Position numbers and translations under genes: made by a program. Shown piece after piece: positions 26,042 to 34,153 of a stretch of DNA of 64,000 nt (positions are counted from its first letter, which is position 1; every line of letters begins with the position of its first letter). A model generated the notes under the pieces. That model did not search any database. It was not told the origin of the DNA and worked only from the letters and a program-made list of their open reading frames with translations. The DNA lies in the NCBI RefSeq assembly GCF_019049245.1, contig NZ_JAGMUK010000060.1:232791-296790 (forward strand), written 5' to 3'. Origin of the DNA: Streptomyces sp. AC555_RSS877. GTDB lineage: Bacteria; Actinomycetota; Actinomycetes; Streptomycetales; Streptomycetaceae.

Positions 26042-27417
26042 TGTGCGGGGCCCTCCGTGCTGATGAAGACGTTCTTGGTTTCGGTGAAGGCGGTGAGGGC
26101 GTCCGGGCCGAGCTCGCGGCCGATGCCGGACTGCTTGAAGCCGCCGAAGGGTGTCCAGTAGCGGACGCTGGAGTGCGAGTTGACGGACAGGTTGCCGGCG
26201 CGGACGGCCTGCGAGACGCGCAGGGCGCGGCCGACGTCCCGGGTCCAGATGGAACCGGCCAGGCCGTAGTCGGTGGCGTTGGCCAGGGCCACGGCCTCCG
26301 CCTCGTCCTCGAAGGGCAGGACGACCGCGACGGGGCCGAAGACCTCCTCGACGGCCACGCGCGCGTGGGGGTCGACGCCGGTCAGGACGGTGGGCGGGAA
26401 CCAGAATCCGGGGCCTTCGGGGGCCTTGCCGCGGATGCCGGGCGCGTCGGCGTCGACGTACGAACGGACGCGGTCCAGCTGGGACTTGGAGATCAGCGGG
26501 CCCATCTGGGTCTGCTCGTCGGCCGGGTCGCCGACGCGGACCGACTCGATGCCCGGGGCCAGCAGGTCCAGGAAGCGGTCGTACGCGCCGCGCTGGACGA
26601 GAATCCGGGTGCGGGCGCAGCAGTCCTGGCCGGAGTTGTCGAGGAAGGACATGGGAGCCGCTGTGGCGGCGGCTTCGAGGTCGGCGTCGGCGAAGACGAT
26701 GTTGGGGCTCTTGCCGCCGAGTTCGAGGGTGACGCGCTTGAGCAGGGCCGAGCCCTTGGCGAGCACCTGCTTGCCCACGGCCGTCGACCCGGTGAAGACG
26801 ATCTTCGCCACGCCCGGATGCTCGACGAGCGCGTTGCCCGCGACGGGGCCGTGACCGGGCAGCACCTGGAACAGTCCTTCGGGCAGACCGGCTTCCAGGG
26901 CGAGTTCGGCCAGGCGCAGGGCGGTCAGCGGGGTGGTCTCGGCGGGCTTGAGGATCACGGCGTTGCCGGCGGCGAGCGCCGGGGCGGTGCCCCAGGCCGC
27001 GATCGGCATCGGGAAGTTCCAGGGGGCGATGACGCCGACGACACCCAGGGGTTCGAGGATCGTGACGTCGAGGCCGCCGGGGACCGGGATCTGGCGTCCG
27101 GTCAGCCGTTCCACTCCCCCGGCCGCGTAGTCGAGCAGGTCGCGGACGTTGCCCGCCTCCCAGCGGGCGTTGCCGACGGTGTGGCCGGCCTCCCGGACCT
27201 CCAGCCGGGCCAGCTCCTCTCGGTGCTCGTCGACGGCGACGGCGAACCGGCGCAGCAACCGGGCGCGGTCCCCGGGGGCGAGGGCGGCCCACCGGGCCTG
27301 TGCCGCGGTGGCGCGTACGACGGCGGCGTCCACGTCGGCGGCGGTGGCGGCCGGGACGGTGGCGACGACCTCCTCGGTGGCCGGGTTGAGTACCTGGAGC
27401 TCGTGCTCGTAGGACAC
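26038..27417 (-). CDS. NAD(P)-dependent aldehyde dehydrogenase
   Basis: 459 aa, GTG start with GAGAGG 7 nt upstream. Complete ALDH: PWNFPMP oxyanion Asn, GNAVILKPAETTPLTAL cofactor loop, FTGSTAVGK, catalytic Glu in LELGGKSPNIVF, catalytic Cys in GQDCCARTR, EEVFGPVAVVLPF and FGGFKQSGIGRELG at the C-terminal end. Encoded 11 bases after the GlnA4-like gene; in gamma-glutamylation routes such an enzyme oxidises the gamma-glutamyl aminoaldehyde to the acid. Fits the S. coelicolor SCO1612 position as I recall it. Confidence 0.94.
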   Translation of the reverse strand: MSYEHELQVLNPATEEVVATVPAATAADVDAAVVRATAAQARWAALAPGDRARLLRRFAVAVDEHREELARLEVREAGHTVGNARWEAGNVRDLLDYAAGGVERLTGRQIPVPGGLDVTILEPLGVVGVIAPWNFPMPIAAWGTAPALAAGNAVILKPAETTPLTALRLAELALEAGLPEGLFQVLPGHGPVAGNALVEHPGVAKIVFTGSTAVGKQVLAKGSALLKRVTLELGGKSPNIVFADADLEAAATAAPMSFLDNSGQDCCARTRILVQRGAYDRFLDLLAPGIESVRVGDPADEQTQMGPLISKSQLDRVRSYVDADAPGIRGKAPEGPGFWFPPTVLTGVDPHARVAVEEVFGPVAVVLPFEDEAEAVALANATDYGLAGSIWTRDVGRALRVSQAVRAGNLSVNSHSSVRYWTPFGGFKQSGIGRELGPDALTAFTETKNVFISTEGPAQ

Positions 27418-27428
27418 GGCAGAACCTC

Positions 27429-28799
27429 TCACAAGCGTTCGAAGGAGCGGCGCAGCTCCCAGTCGGTCACCGCGGCGTCGAAGGCGTCCAGTTCGACGCG
27501 GGCCATGTTGCGGTAGTGGGCGACGACCTCGTCGCCGAAGGCGGCCTTGGCGATCGGGCTGTTCTCCCAGAGCTCGGCGGCTTCGCGCAGGGTGGTCGGC
27601 ACCTGCTCGAACCCGGCGGAATAGGCGTTGCCCGAGCACGCCTCGGGCAGCTCCAGCTTCTGCTCGATGCCGTGGAGTCCGGCCGCGACGAGCCCGGCCA
27701 CCGCGAGGTACGGGTTGACGTCGCCGCCGGGCAGCCGGTTCTCGAAGCGCATGGAGCGGCCGTGGCCGACCACGCGCAGTGAGCAGGTGCGGTTGTCGTA
27801 GCCCCAGGCGACGGCCGTCGGGGCGAAGGAGCCCGGCTGGAACCGCTTGTAGGAGTTGATGTTGGGGGCGTAGAGGAGGGAGAAGTCGCGCAGTGCGGCC
27901 AGCTGTCCGGCGAGGAAGTGGCGCATGACCTCCGACATGCCGCCCTGGTCCTGCGGGGAACCCGCCATGGCGTTGTTTCCGGCCGCGTCCGCGAGCGAGA
28001 GGTGGATGTGGCAGGAGTTGCCCTCGCGCTCGTTGTACTTGGCCATGAAGGTGATCGAGACGCCCTCCTGGGAGGCGATTTCCTTGGCGCCGGTCTTGTA
28101 GACGGCGTGCTGGTCGCAGGTGACCAGGGCGTCGTCGTAGCGGAAGGCGATCTCGTGCTGGCCGGGGTTGCACTCGCCCTTGGCGGACTCGACGGTGAGT
28201 CCGGCGGCGCCCATCTCGTTGCGGATGCGGCGCAGCAGGGGCTCGATGCGGCCGGTGCCGAGCACCGAGTAGTCGATGTTGTACTGGTTGGCCGGGGTGA
28301 GCCCGCGGTAGTTGGCGTCCCACGCCTGCTCGTAGGTGTCCTTGAAGACGATGAACTCCAGCTCCGTGCCCACCTGGGCGGTGAAGCCGTGCTCGGCCAG
28401 GCGTTCCAGCTGGCGGCGCAGGATCTGGCGGGGAGCGGCGACGACCGGGGAGCCGTCGGTCCAGGCGAGGTCGGCGACCAGCATCGCCGTACCGGCGTTC
28501 CAGGGGACGCGGCGGAGCGTGGACAGGTCGGGGTGCATGGCGAAGTCGCCGTAGCCGCGGTCCCAGGAGGACATGGCGAACCCGTCGACGGTGTTCATGT
28601 CGATGTCGACGGCGAGCAGGTAGTTGCAGCCCTCGGTGCCGTGGTGCAGGACCTCGTCGAGGAAGAAACGGGCGGCGAACCGCTTGCCCTGGAGCCGCCC
28701 TTGCATGTCGGGGAAGGCCAGGACGACAGTGTCGATCTCACCGCCGGCGACGAGGGTGTGCAGCTCCTCGACGCTCAGCGGGGGTGTGCGGTCTGCCAC
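27429..28799 (-). CDS. glnA4: Glutamine synthetase-like gamma-glutamyl-ethanolamide/polyamine synthetase
   Basis: 456 aa, GTG start after AAGGAGG (8 nt). Glutamine synthetase fold: N-terminal beta-grasp (VVLAFPDMQGRLQGKRFAAR), ATP/metal motifs GTELEFIVF, KGECNPGQHEIAF, SCHIHLSL, Arg segment NSYKRFQPGSFAPT and RFENRLPGGDVNPYLAVAG. The usual NH4-binding Asp50-type loop and the adenylylation Tyr of true GlnA are not evident. Place and partners (ALDH, SDR, divergent FadR-type regulator, gamma-glutamyl hydrolase) equal the S. coelicolor glnA4 locus, whose product makes gamma-glutamylethanolamide. First gene of a three-gene operon. Confidence 0.9.
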   Translation of the reverse strand: MADRTPPLSVEELHTLVAGGEIDTVVLAFPDMQGRLQGKRFAARFFLDEVLHHGTEGCNYLLAVDIDMNTVDGFAMSSWDRGYGDFAMHPDLSTLRRVPWNAGTAMLVADLAWTDGSPVVAAPRQILRRQLERLAEHGFTAQVGTELEFIVFKDTYEQAWDANYRGLTPANQYNIDYSVLGTGRIEPLLRRIRNEMGAAGLTVESAKGECNPGQHEIAFRYDDALVTCDQHAVYKTGAKEIASQEGVSITFMAKYNEREGNSCHIHLSLADAAGNNAMAGSPQDQGGMSEVMRHFLAGQLAALRDFSLLYAPNINSYKRFQPGSFAPTAVAWGYDNRTCSLRVVGHGRSMRFENRLPGGDVNPYLAVAGLVAAGLHGIEQKLELPEACSGNAYSAGFEQVPTTLREAAELWENSPIAKAAFGDEVVAHYRNMARVELDAFDAAVTDWELRRSFERL

Positions 28800-28842
28800 G
28801 GGAAAGCCTCCTTCGGCTTCGTCGGTCAGCCGGAAGCCATAA

Positions 28843-28858
28843 GGTATTGCGGAGAACC
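28843..28858. promoter_or_regulatory. Imperfect GGT-N10-ACC operator candidate
   Basis: In the 85-nt gap between glnA4-like and the divergent FadR-type regulator: GGTATTGCGGAGAACC, matching the GGT...ACC type sites of FadR-subfamily GntR proteins. Probable site for autoregulation and control of glnA4; weak symmetry, so tentative. Confidence 0.35.
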
Positions 28859-28884
28859 ATTGCTTGGGAAGGGGGCACGGCCAC

Positions 28885-29622
28885 ATGGCGGTGGACGCTG
28901 ACGGCGGCGGCCCGGAGGACCGGCTGACACCGGTGCTGCGCCCGGTGCGGGCGGGCAACGGCTTCGAGGAGGCACTGGAGCAGATCCTCCAGGTCGTACG
29001 GCTCGGTCTGGTGCCGGGCGGGGAGCGGCTGCCCGCGGAGCGGGAGCTGGCGGAACGGCTCGGGATCAGCCGGGTCACCCTGCGCGAGGTGCTGAAGGTG
29101 CTCCAGGACCAGGGGCTGGTGGAGTCGCGGCGCGGGCGGTACGGCGGAACGTTCGTGCTGCCGCGTGCGGACGCCCGTGGCGAGGACGAGCTGCGGCGGC
29201 GGATCGCCGAGGTCGACATCGAGGACGTACTCCGCTTCCGGGAGGTTCTGGAGGTGGGTGCGGCCGGGCTGTGCGCGACGCACGGGCTGTCGGCGGAGCA
29301 GGCGGAGCGGCTGCGGGAGGCGCTGGCCGCCACGCAGGACGCGCCGCTGTCCGAGTACCGGCGCCTGGACACGCTGCTCCACCTCACACTCGCCGAGCTG
29401 TGCGGCTCGCCGACGCTGACCGCGCGGTACGCGGCGGTACGTGCCTCGGTGAACGACCTCCTCGGCTGCATCCCGCTGCTGGTGCGCAACCTGGAGCACT
29501 CCCAGCGCCAGCACGCCGCGCTGGTCGAGGCGGTCCTCGACGGGGACGCGGACGGGGCCCGGGAGATGATGCGGGAGCACTGCGCGGGCACGGCGGCGCT
29601 GCTGCGGGGGTTCCTGGCCTGA
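28885..29622 (+). CDS. FadR-subfamily GntR regulator of the glnA4 cluster
   Basis: 245 aa from ATG at 28885 (AAGGGGG upstream; a TTG seven codons earlier is also open). N-terminal winged helix: LPAERELAERLGISRVTLRE and LQDQGLVESRRGRYGGTFVL. C-terminal ~150 residues are the all-helical FCD ligand domain (DIEDVLRFREVLEVGAAGL, ...YRRLDTLLHLTLAELC, ...HAALVEAVLDGDADGAREMM), whose His/Asp residues normally bind a metal plus carboxylate ligand. Divergent from glnA4 and followed 61 nt later by the hydrolase gene, so it probably controls both directions. I recall this position as SCO1614, reported as an ethanolamine-utilisation regulator, but I cannot verify it. Confidence 0.9.
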   Translation: MAVDADGGGPEDRLTPVLRPVRAGNGFEEALEQILQVVRLGLVPGGERLPAERELAERLGISRVTLREVLKVLQDQGLVESRRGRYGGTFVLPRADARGEDELRRRIAEVDIEDVLRFREVLEVGAAGLCATHGLSAEQAERLREALAATQDAPLSEYRRLDTLLHLTLAELCGSPTLTARYAAVRASVNDLLGCIPLLVRNLEHSQRQHAALVEAVLDGDADGAREMMREHCAGTAALLRGFLA

Positions 29623-29653
29623 GCAGGAGATCTGCCGTGGTGAAAAGGTTTGA

Positions 29654-29668
29654 CTCAAATCCATTGAG
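29654..29668. promoter_or_regulatory. Inverted repeat before the gamma-glutamyl hydrolase gene
   Basis: CTCAA-ATCCA-TTGAG, 5-bp arms, 15 bp before the start codon and overlapping a TTGACT hexamer (29650-29655). A possible operator or -35 region. Confidence 0.3.
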
Positions 29669-29683
29669 GGGTCGGAGGAGCGC

Positions 29684-30370
29684 ATGCCGGGCAGGCCGCT
29701 GATCGGTGTCAGTACATACCTGGAGGCCGGGGCGCGCTGGGGCGTGTGGGAGCTGGAGGCGGCGCTGCTGCCCGCCGGGTACCCCCGGCTGGTGCAGCAC
29801 GCGGGCGGGCTGGCCGCGATGCTCCCGCCGGACGCCCCGGAGCACGCCGCAGCGGCCGTCGCCCGTCTCGACGGCCTGGTGATCGCGGGCGGCCCGGACG
29901 TCGAGCCGGTCCGTTACGGCGCACGGGCCGACCCCCGCACCGGGCCGCCCGCCCGCGCCCGGGACGCCTGGGAACTCGCCCTGATCGAGGCGGCCCTGGC
30001 CGCGCGGATCCCGCTGCTGGGCATCTGCCGGGGCATGCAGCTGCTGAACGTCGCCCTCGGCGGCACCCTCGTCCAGCACATCGACGGGCACGCGGTGCAG
30101 CCCGGGGTCTTCGGCCGGCACTCCGTGAAGCCGGTCCCCGGCACGGTGTACGGCGACATCGCCCCGGAGGAGACGTCGGTGCCCACCTTCCACCACCAGT
30201 CGGTCGACCGTCTCGGCACGGGCCTGATCGTCTCGGCGCACGCGGCGGACGGGACGGTGGAGGCGGTCGAACTTCCGGGGTCCTGCTGGGTGGTGGGTGT
30301 GCAGTGGCATCCGGAGATGGGCGAGGACGTACGGGTCATGCGGGCGCTGGTCGAGGCGGCCTCCTCGTAG
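29684..30370 (+). CDS. Gamma-glutamyl-amine hydrolase (PuuD-like class I amidotransferase)
   Basis: 228 aa, SD GGAGGAG upstream. Class I glutamine-amidotransferase fold with nucleophile Cys in LGICRGMQLLNVALGG and His-X-Pro-Glu in VGVQWHPEMGED; also HHQSVDRLGTGL near the substrate site. PuuD family enzymes split gamma-glutamyl-GABA and related compounds to glutamate and the free acid. It is the likely last step of the pathway begun by the GlnA4-like ligase and follows the regulator in the same direction. Confidence 0.9.
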   Translation: MPGRPLIGVSTYLEAGARWGVWELEAALLPAGYPRLVQHAGGLAAMLPPDAPEHAAAAVARLDGLVIAGGPDVEPVRYGARADPRTGPPARARDAWELALIEAALAARIPLLGICRGMQLLNVALGGTLVQHIDGHAVQPGVFGRHSVKPVPGTVYGDIAPEETSVPTFHHQSVDRLGTGLIVSAHAADGTVEAVELPGSCWVVGVQWHPEMGEDVRVMRALVEAASS

Positions 30371-30393
30371 CGCAGGCCCGCAGCGGCGCCCTC

Positions 30394-31329
30394 CTACCCG
30401 CGCGTGAGCGACAGCAGCTCCCTGGCCGGTCCCACCGGCCGGTGCCCCGTGGGCCACACCGCCCGCAGGTCACGGGCCAGGGACACGTCCGCCACCGGCA
30501 CGCTCACCAGCCGCCGCATCGCCAGCTCCTCCCGCACGGCCAACTCGCTCAGCACCGCCGGCCCCGCCCCGCTCACCGCCGCCGCCTTCACGGCCGTGGT
30601 GGAGGACAGCTCGATCAGCGGACGCGCCAGGCCGCCCAGTGCCCTGTCGAGGACCTGCCGCGTGCCGGAGCCCTTCTCGCGCAGGATCAGCGGCGTCACC
30701 GCGAGCTCCGACGCCTCCAGTGGACGGCGACGGCGGGCCCACGGATGCCCCGGCGCCGTCACCACGATCAGGCGGTCGTGGGCGATGACCACGGAGTCCA
30801 GGCCGGTCGGGACGCTGAGCCCCTCGACGAACCCCAGGTCCGCTTCGCCCGACAGCAACCGCTCCGCCACCGCCGCCGAGTTGCCCGCGAGCAGTGACAC
30901 CGCGGTGTCCGGCCGCTGGGCGCGCAGGGCGAGCAGCCAGCCCGGCAGCAGGTACTCGGCGATGGTCATGCTCGCCGCCACTCGCAGCCGCGAGTCCCGC
31001 CGGTCCCGCAGCGCCTGCGCCCCCGCGTCGAACGCCTCGGCCGCCTCCACGATCCGCCGGGCCCAGTCCGTGACGAGCGCCCCGGTGTCGGTGAGCCGGG
31101 AGCCGCGCGGCGAACGGTCCACCAGCGCCACTCCCAGCTGGCGTTCCATCGAGCGGAGCCGGCTGCTGGCCGCCGGCTGCGTGATGCCCAGCTCGCGCGC
31201 CGCCTGGCCGAGACTTCCGAGCCGGGCCACCGCCAGCAGCAGCTCCAGCGCCCCGAGTTCCGGCACCCGGTGCGACAGCGAGCCGCCCACCTCGTACCGG
31301 GAGTTCTCCTGTTCCGCATCGTCGCTCAT
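30394..31329 (-). CDS. LysR-family transcriptional regulator
   Basis: 311 aa. HTH at residues ~22-85 (LELLLAVARLGSLGQAARELG, then ITQPAASSRLRSMERQLG), then the two-lobed effector domain (RVAASMTIAEYLLPGWLLAL, LGFVEGLSVPTGLD, ...LILREKGSGTRQVLDRAL). Of the CbbR/CysB-like sub-type with no special features. Divergent from a TDT-family transporter with a palindrome in the intergenic gap, the standard arrangement for a LysR protein controlling its neighbour. The effector is unknown. Confidence 0.92.
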   Translation of the reverse strand: MSDDAEQENSRYEVGGSLSHRVPELGALELLLAVARLGSLGQAARELGITQPAASSRLRSMERQLGVALVDRSPRGSRLTDTGALVTDWARRIVEAAEAFDAGAQALRDRRDSRLRVAASMTIAEYLLPGWLLALRAQRPDTAVSLLAGNSAAVAERLLSGEADLGFVEGLSVPTGLDSVVIAHDRLIVVTAPGHPWARRRRPLEASELAVTPLILREKGSGTRQVLDRALGGLARPLIELSSTTAVKAAAVSGAGPAVLSELAVREELAMRRLVSVPVADVSLARDLRAVWPTGHRPVGPARELLSLTRG

Positions 31330-31339
31330 AAAGACAGCT

Positions 31340-31359
31340 TATGTCCTCATAGGGACATA
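31340..31359. promoter_or_regulatory. Palindromic LysR-type operator
   Basis: TATGTCC-TCATAG-GGACATA, 7-bp arms, T-N11-A type core, between the LysR start (31329) and the transporter start (31400). Confidence 0.65.
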
Positions 31360-31399
31360 CTCCCTGGTAGCGGCCCGTCCCCGGCGAGACGGTGGACAC

Positions 31400-32572
31400 A
31401 TGGTCACCGCAGCCCGGCCCCTCCCCCGTGCCACCGCACACCCGCCGCGCGCCCTCGCCGTCCGCCACCTCGGACCGAACTGGTACGCCTGCGTCATGGG
31501 CACCGCCATCGTCGCCACCGCCGGAGCCGGCCTGCCCTTCCAGGTCCCCGGCCTGCGCACCGTCTGCACCGCCGTCTGGGCCCTCTCCCTGACACTGCTC
31601 CTGGCCCTGCTCGGCGCCCGGGCCCTGCACTGGAGGCACCACCGCGACCAGGCCCGCGCCCACCTCCTGGACCCGGCCACGGCCCCCTTCTACGGCTGCC
31701 TCGCCATGGCCCTGCTCGCCGTCGGCGGCGGCACCCTCACCCTCGGCCGGGACTGGATCGGCACCGAGGCGGCGGTGGCCGTCGACGCCGTGCTGTTCAC
31801 CGCCGGTACGGTCGTGGGGCTGGCGGCGGCCGTCGCCGTGCCGTACCTGCTGGCCGTACGCCATCGCGTGGAGCCCGGTCAGGCGACGCCCGTGTGGCTG
31901 CTGCCCGTCGTCGCGCCCATGGTGTCGGCCGCGCTCGGGCCGCTCCTGGTGCCGCACCTGCCGCCCGGTCAGCCGCGGGAGACCCTGCTGTTCGCCTGCT
32001 GCGCGATGTTCGTGCTGAGCCTGCTCGCGACCCTGGCCGTGCTGCCGATGGTCTTCGCCCGGCTGATCGCCGGCGCGCCGCTGCCCCTCGTTCTCACCCC
32101 GACCCTGTTCCTGGTGCTCGGCCCGCTCGGCCAGTCCACGACCGCCGCCGGCCACTTCGCGGACGTGGCGCCGGGAGTCGTACCGGCTCCGTACGGCGCG
32201 GGCTTCGGCGTCTTCGCGGTCCTGTACGGCGTTCCCGTCCTGGGCTTCGCCCTGCTGTGGTGCGCACTGGCCGCCGTGCACGTCCTGCGCGCCCGGCGGC
32301 AGGGCATGGGCTTCGCGATGACCTGGTGGGCGTTCACCTTCCCGGTGGGCACCTGCGTCACCGGCGCGGAGACGCTGGCCCGGCACACCGGGCTGCTCGC
32401 CTACGACTGGCTCGCCGTCGTCCTGTACGGCGTCCTCGTCGCCGCCTGGGCCATCGCCGCCGTGCACACAGCGCGCGGCCTGCTCAGCGGCTCGCTGCTC
32501 GCAGCGCCTCGCCCAGCACCCGCGGCGCCTCGGCCAGCGACGGCCCGTACCACGTCAGGTGCCGTCCGCTGA
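31400..32572 (+). CDS. TDT-family (TehA/Mae1-like) anion/dicarboxylate transporter
   Basis: 390 aa from ATG at 31400 with GGTGG upstream. Ten membrane helices; helices begin with HLGPNWYACVMGTAIVATAG, the hallmark TehA/SLAC1-like motif, followed by PAPYGAGFGVFAVLYG and AMTWWAFTFPVGTCVTGAE typical of the family. Such carriers move malate, sulphite, nitrate or tellurite-type anions. The last ~28 residues (ProAla/Thr-rich) have no membrane helix and are read antisense through the 3' end of the convergent BtuF-like gene, an 89-bp coding overlap. Confidence 0.9.
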   Translation: MVTAARPLPRATAHPPRALAVRHLGPNWYACVMGTAIVATAGAGLPFQVPGLRTVCTAVWALSLTLLLALLGARALHWRHHRDQARAHLLDPATAPFYGCLAMALLAVGGGTLTLGRDWIGTEAAVAVDAVLFTAGTVVGLAAAVAVPYLLAVRHRVEPGQATPVWLLPVVAPMVSAALGPLLVPHLPPGQPRETLLFACCAMFVLSLLATLAVLPMVFARLIAGAPLPLVLTPTLFLVLGPLGQSTTAAGHFADVAPGVVPAPYGAGFGVFAVLYGVPVLGFALLWCALAAVHVLRARRQGMGFAMTWWAFTFPVGTCVTGAETLARHTGLLAYDWLAVVLYGVLVAAWAIAAVHTARGLLSGSLLAAPRPAPAAPRPATARTTSGAVR

Positions 32573-33197
32573 CCAGCGCGCAGGGCAGGCCGGGGAAGGC
32601 CTCCGGGCCGTCGTCGGCGGTGAAGCGGTAGGGCTCGTCGGGCAGGACGACGACGTCCGGGGCGGCGGCCCGCAGCTCCTCGACGGGGATGCGCGGATAG
32701 CGCTCCGCGTGTCCCGCGTACAGGTGGTCGACGCCCAGGCGGGAAAGGACGTCGCCTGCGAAGGTGTCCCGGCCCAGGACCATCCACGGCCGCCGCCAGA
32801 TCGGGACGACCGCTGTCCTGCGGTGCTCGGGCGGCGGTGGCGCCGACCAGGCTTCCTCGGCCTCGTCGAGCCAGCGAGGGCTGGTCCTCGCCCCGCAGGC
32901 GCACAGCACGCGCCGGAGTTCCCGCAGGGCCTGCGGCACGTCCCGCACCTCGGTCACCAGCACCTCGACGCCCGCCTCTCGCAGGGCGGCCAGGTCGGGG
33001 ACGCGGTTCTCCTCCTCGTTGGCGATCACCAGGTCGGGGGCGAGGGCGACGATCCGGTCGACCTTCGGGTTCTTGGTACCGCCGACGCGCACCACGTCGA
33101 GGCCGGCCGGGTGCGTGCACCAGTCGGTGGCGCCGACCAGGGTGCCGGTCTCGGCCACGGCCTCCGTGAGGGACGGGACGAGCGAGACGACCCTCAC
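32484..33197 (-). CDS. BtuF-like helical-backbone metal receptor, no signal peptide
   Basis: 237 aa, GTG start overlapping the previous stop (GTGA). Begins RVVSLVPSLTEAVAETG, the signature of vitamin B12/iron periplasmic binding proteins, with KNPKVDRIVALAPDLVIANEEEN and a second lobe from ~130 to the end. No signal peptide, lipobox or membrane helix, so unlike BtuF it is cytoplasmic. A chelated cofactor or a bound small molecule is likely but unproved. No ABC transporter is adjacent; it is the second gene of an operon with an XRE-cupin regulator. Confidence 0.8.
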   Translation of the reverse strand: MRVVSLVPSLTEAVAETGTLVGATDWCTHPAGLDVVRVGGTKNPKVDRIVALAPDLVIANEEENRVPDLAALREAGVEVLVTEVRDVPQALRELRRVLCACGARTSPRWLDEAEEAWSAPPPPEHRRTAVVPIWRRPWMVLGRDTFAGDVLSRLGVDHLYAGHAERYPRIPVEELRAAAPDVVVLPDEPYRFTADDGPEAFPGLPCALVSGRHLTWYGPSLAEAPRVLGEALRAASR

Positions 33198-33766
33198 CGG
33201 CGCGGCCGGTCCTGGACCGCCTCGATGTGCTCGGCCACGGCGACGACGACCACGCGGGTCTCGGCCACGGTCGCCCGCCAGCGGTGCCGGACGCCACCGG
33301 TCAGGTACAGGGTGTCGCCGCGGCCGAGGCGGTAGGCGCGGCCCTCGGCCTCGATCTCGACGCCGCCGTCGGCGACGTACATCAACTGGTCGTTGCGGTA
33401 CTGGAATTCACGGCCCGCGTCGTGGTCGCCGGTGAACTCCGAGGCGTGCATCTGGTGGTGACCGCGCACCAGGGAGCGCATCCGGGGTTCGAGCGGCGGA
33501 GCCTCGGTTCCCTCCAGGCGCACGACGTCGACGCTGCACGCCGGGTCGGCGGCGGCGAGGAGTTCGACCGCGGTGGTGCGCAGGGCGTCGGCGACCTTTT
33601 CGAGGGAGCTGCGGCTGGGGCGCGCGCGTTCGTTCTCGACCTGGCTCAGGAACGGGACCGACAGCCCGCTGCGCTCGGCCACGACGGCGAGGGTGAGCTC
33701 CAGCGCCCGGCGCCGACGCCGTACGGCCGCGCCCACCCGAAGGGGCTGTTCTTTGTGGTCGCCCAT
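33194..33766 (-). CDS. XRE-cupin transcriptional regulator
   Basis: 190 aa. HTH_3 domain at ~8-65 (LTLAVVAERSGLSVPFLSQV) and a cupin_2 domain at ~110-180 (EFQYRNDQLMYVADGGVEIE, YRLGRGDTLYLTGGVRHRW), the second His-rich segment supplying metal ligands. Regulators of this type sense small ligands and usually govern the gene cotranscribed with them, here the BtuF-like protein (GTGA overlap). Confidence 0.92.
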   Translation of the reverse strand: MGDHKEQPLRVGAAVRRRRRALELTLAVVAERSGLSVPFLSQVENERARPSRSSLEKVADALRTTAVELLAAADPACSVDVVRLEGTEAPPLEPRMRSLVRGHHQMHASEFTGDHDAGREFQYRNDQLMYVADGGVEIEAEGRAYRLGRGDTLYLTGGVRHRWRATVAETRVVVVAVAEHIEAVQDRPRR

Positions 33767-34077
33767 CGCTCGGCTCCCTCCTCGGCTCGTCGGTCCGCTT
33801 CCCTCGCGCCACGGTTCGGACTCACTGCTCCTGATGACTTCTCTGCACCCTACGCATGTTCGCCAAACCGTTTCATGCGCCCGTCACATCGCGGACACAC
33901 CACCTGTCACCGGACCTCACAGATCGCGCCAGGTGATCGGCTCCCCACGGTCGCCGGACGTAGTCGTCCCCCGCGGGACGAAGGGGCCGACCAGCAGGCC
34001 GGACGGTGGCCGGGGCCAGAGGTCGGTGACTTTGTGTGATTGGCCGGATCCCGCTCGCGGAGGGGGTCCGGACATGA
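33767..34077. other. Gene-free gap upstream of the XRE-cupin gene
   Basis: About 310 nt containing the promoter for the minus-strand XRE-cupin gene; no plausible ORF, repeat or RNA. Both neighbours are minus-strand; the far side is a terminator hairpin. Confidence 0.5.
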
Positions 34078-34136
34078 CCCGAGGGGCGGGCCTCACCACA
34101 CGCTGTCAGGACGCGTGGGGAGGCCCGCCCCTCGGG
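34078..34136 (-). terminator. Strong terminator of the betaine ABC operon
   Basis: CCCGAGGGGCGGGCCT (34078-34093) is the perfect reverse complement of AGGCCCGCCCCTCGGG (34121-34136), 16 bp, with an inner CACGC/GCGTG pairing in the loop. It starts 18 nt after the stop of the permease gene. Confidence 0.85.
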
Positions 34137-34153
34137 CGGCTTCGGTGCGGCGG

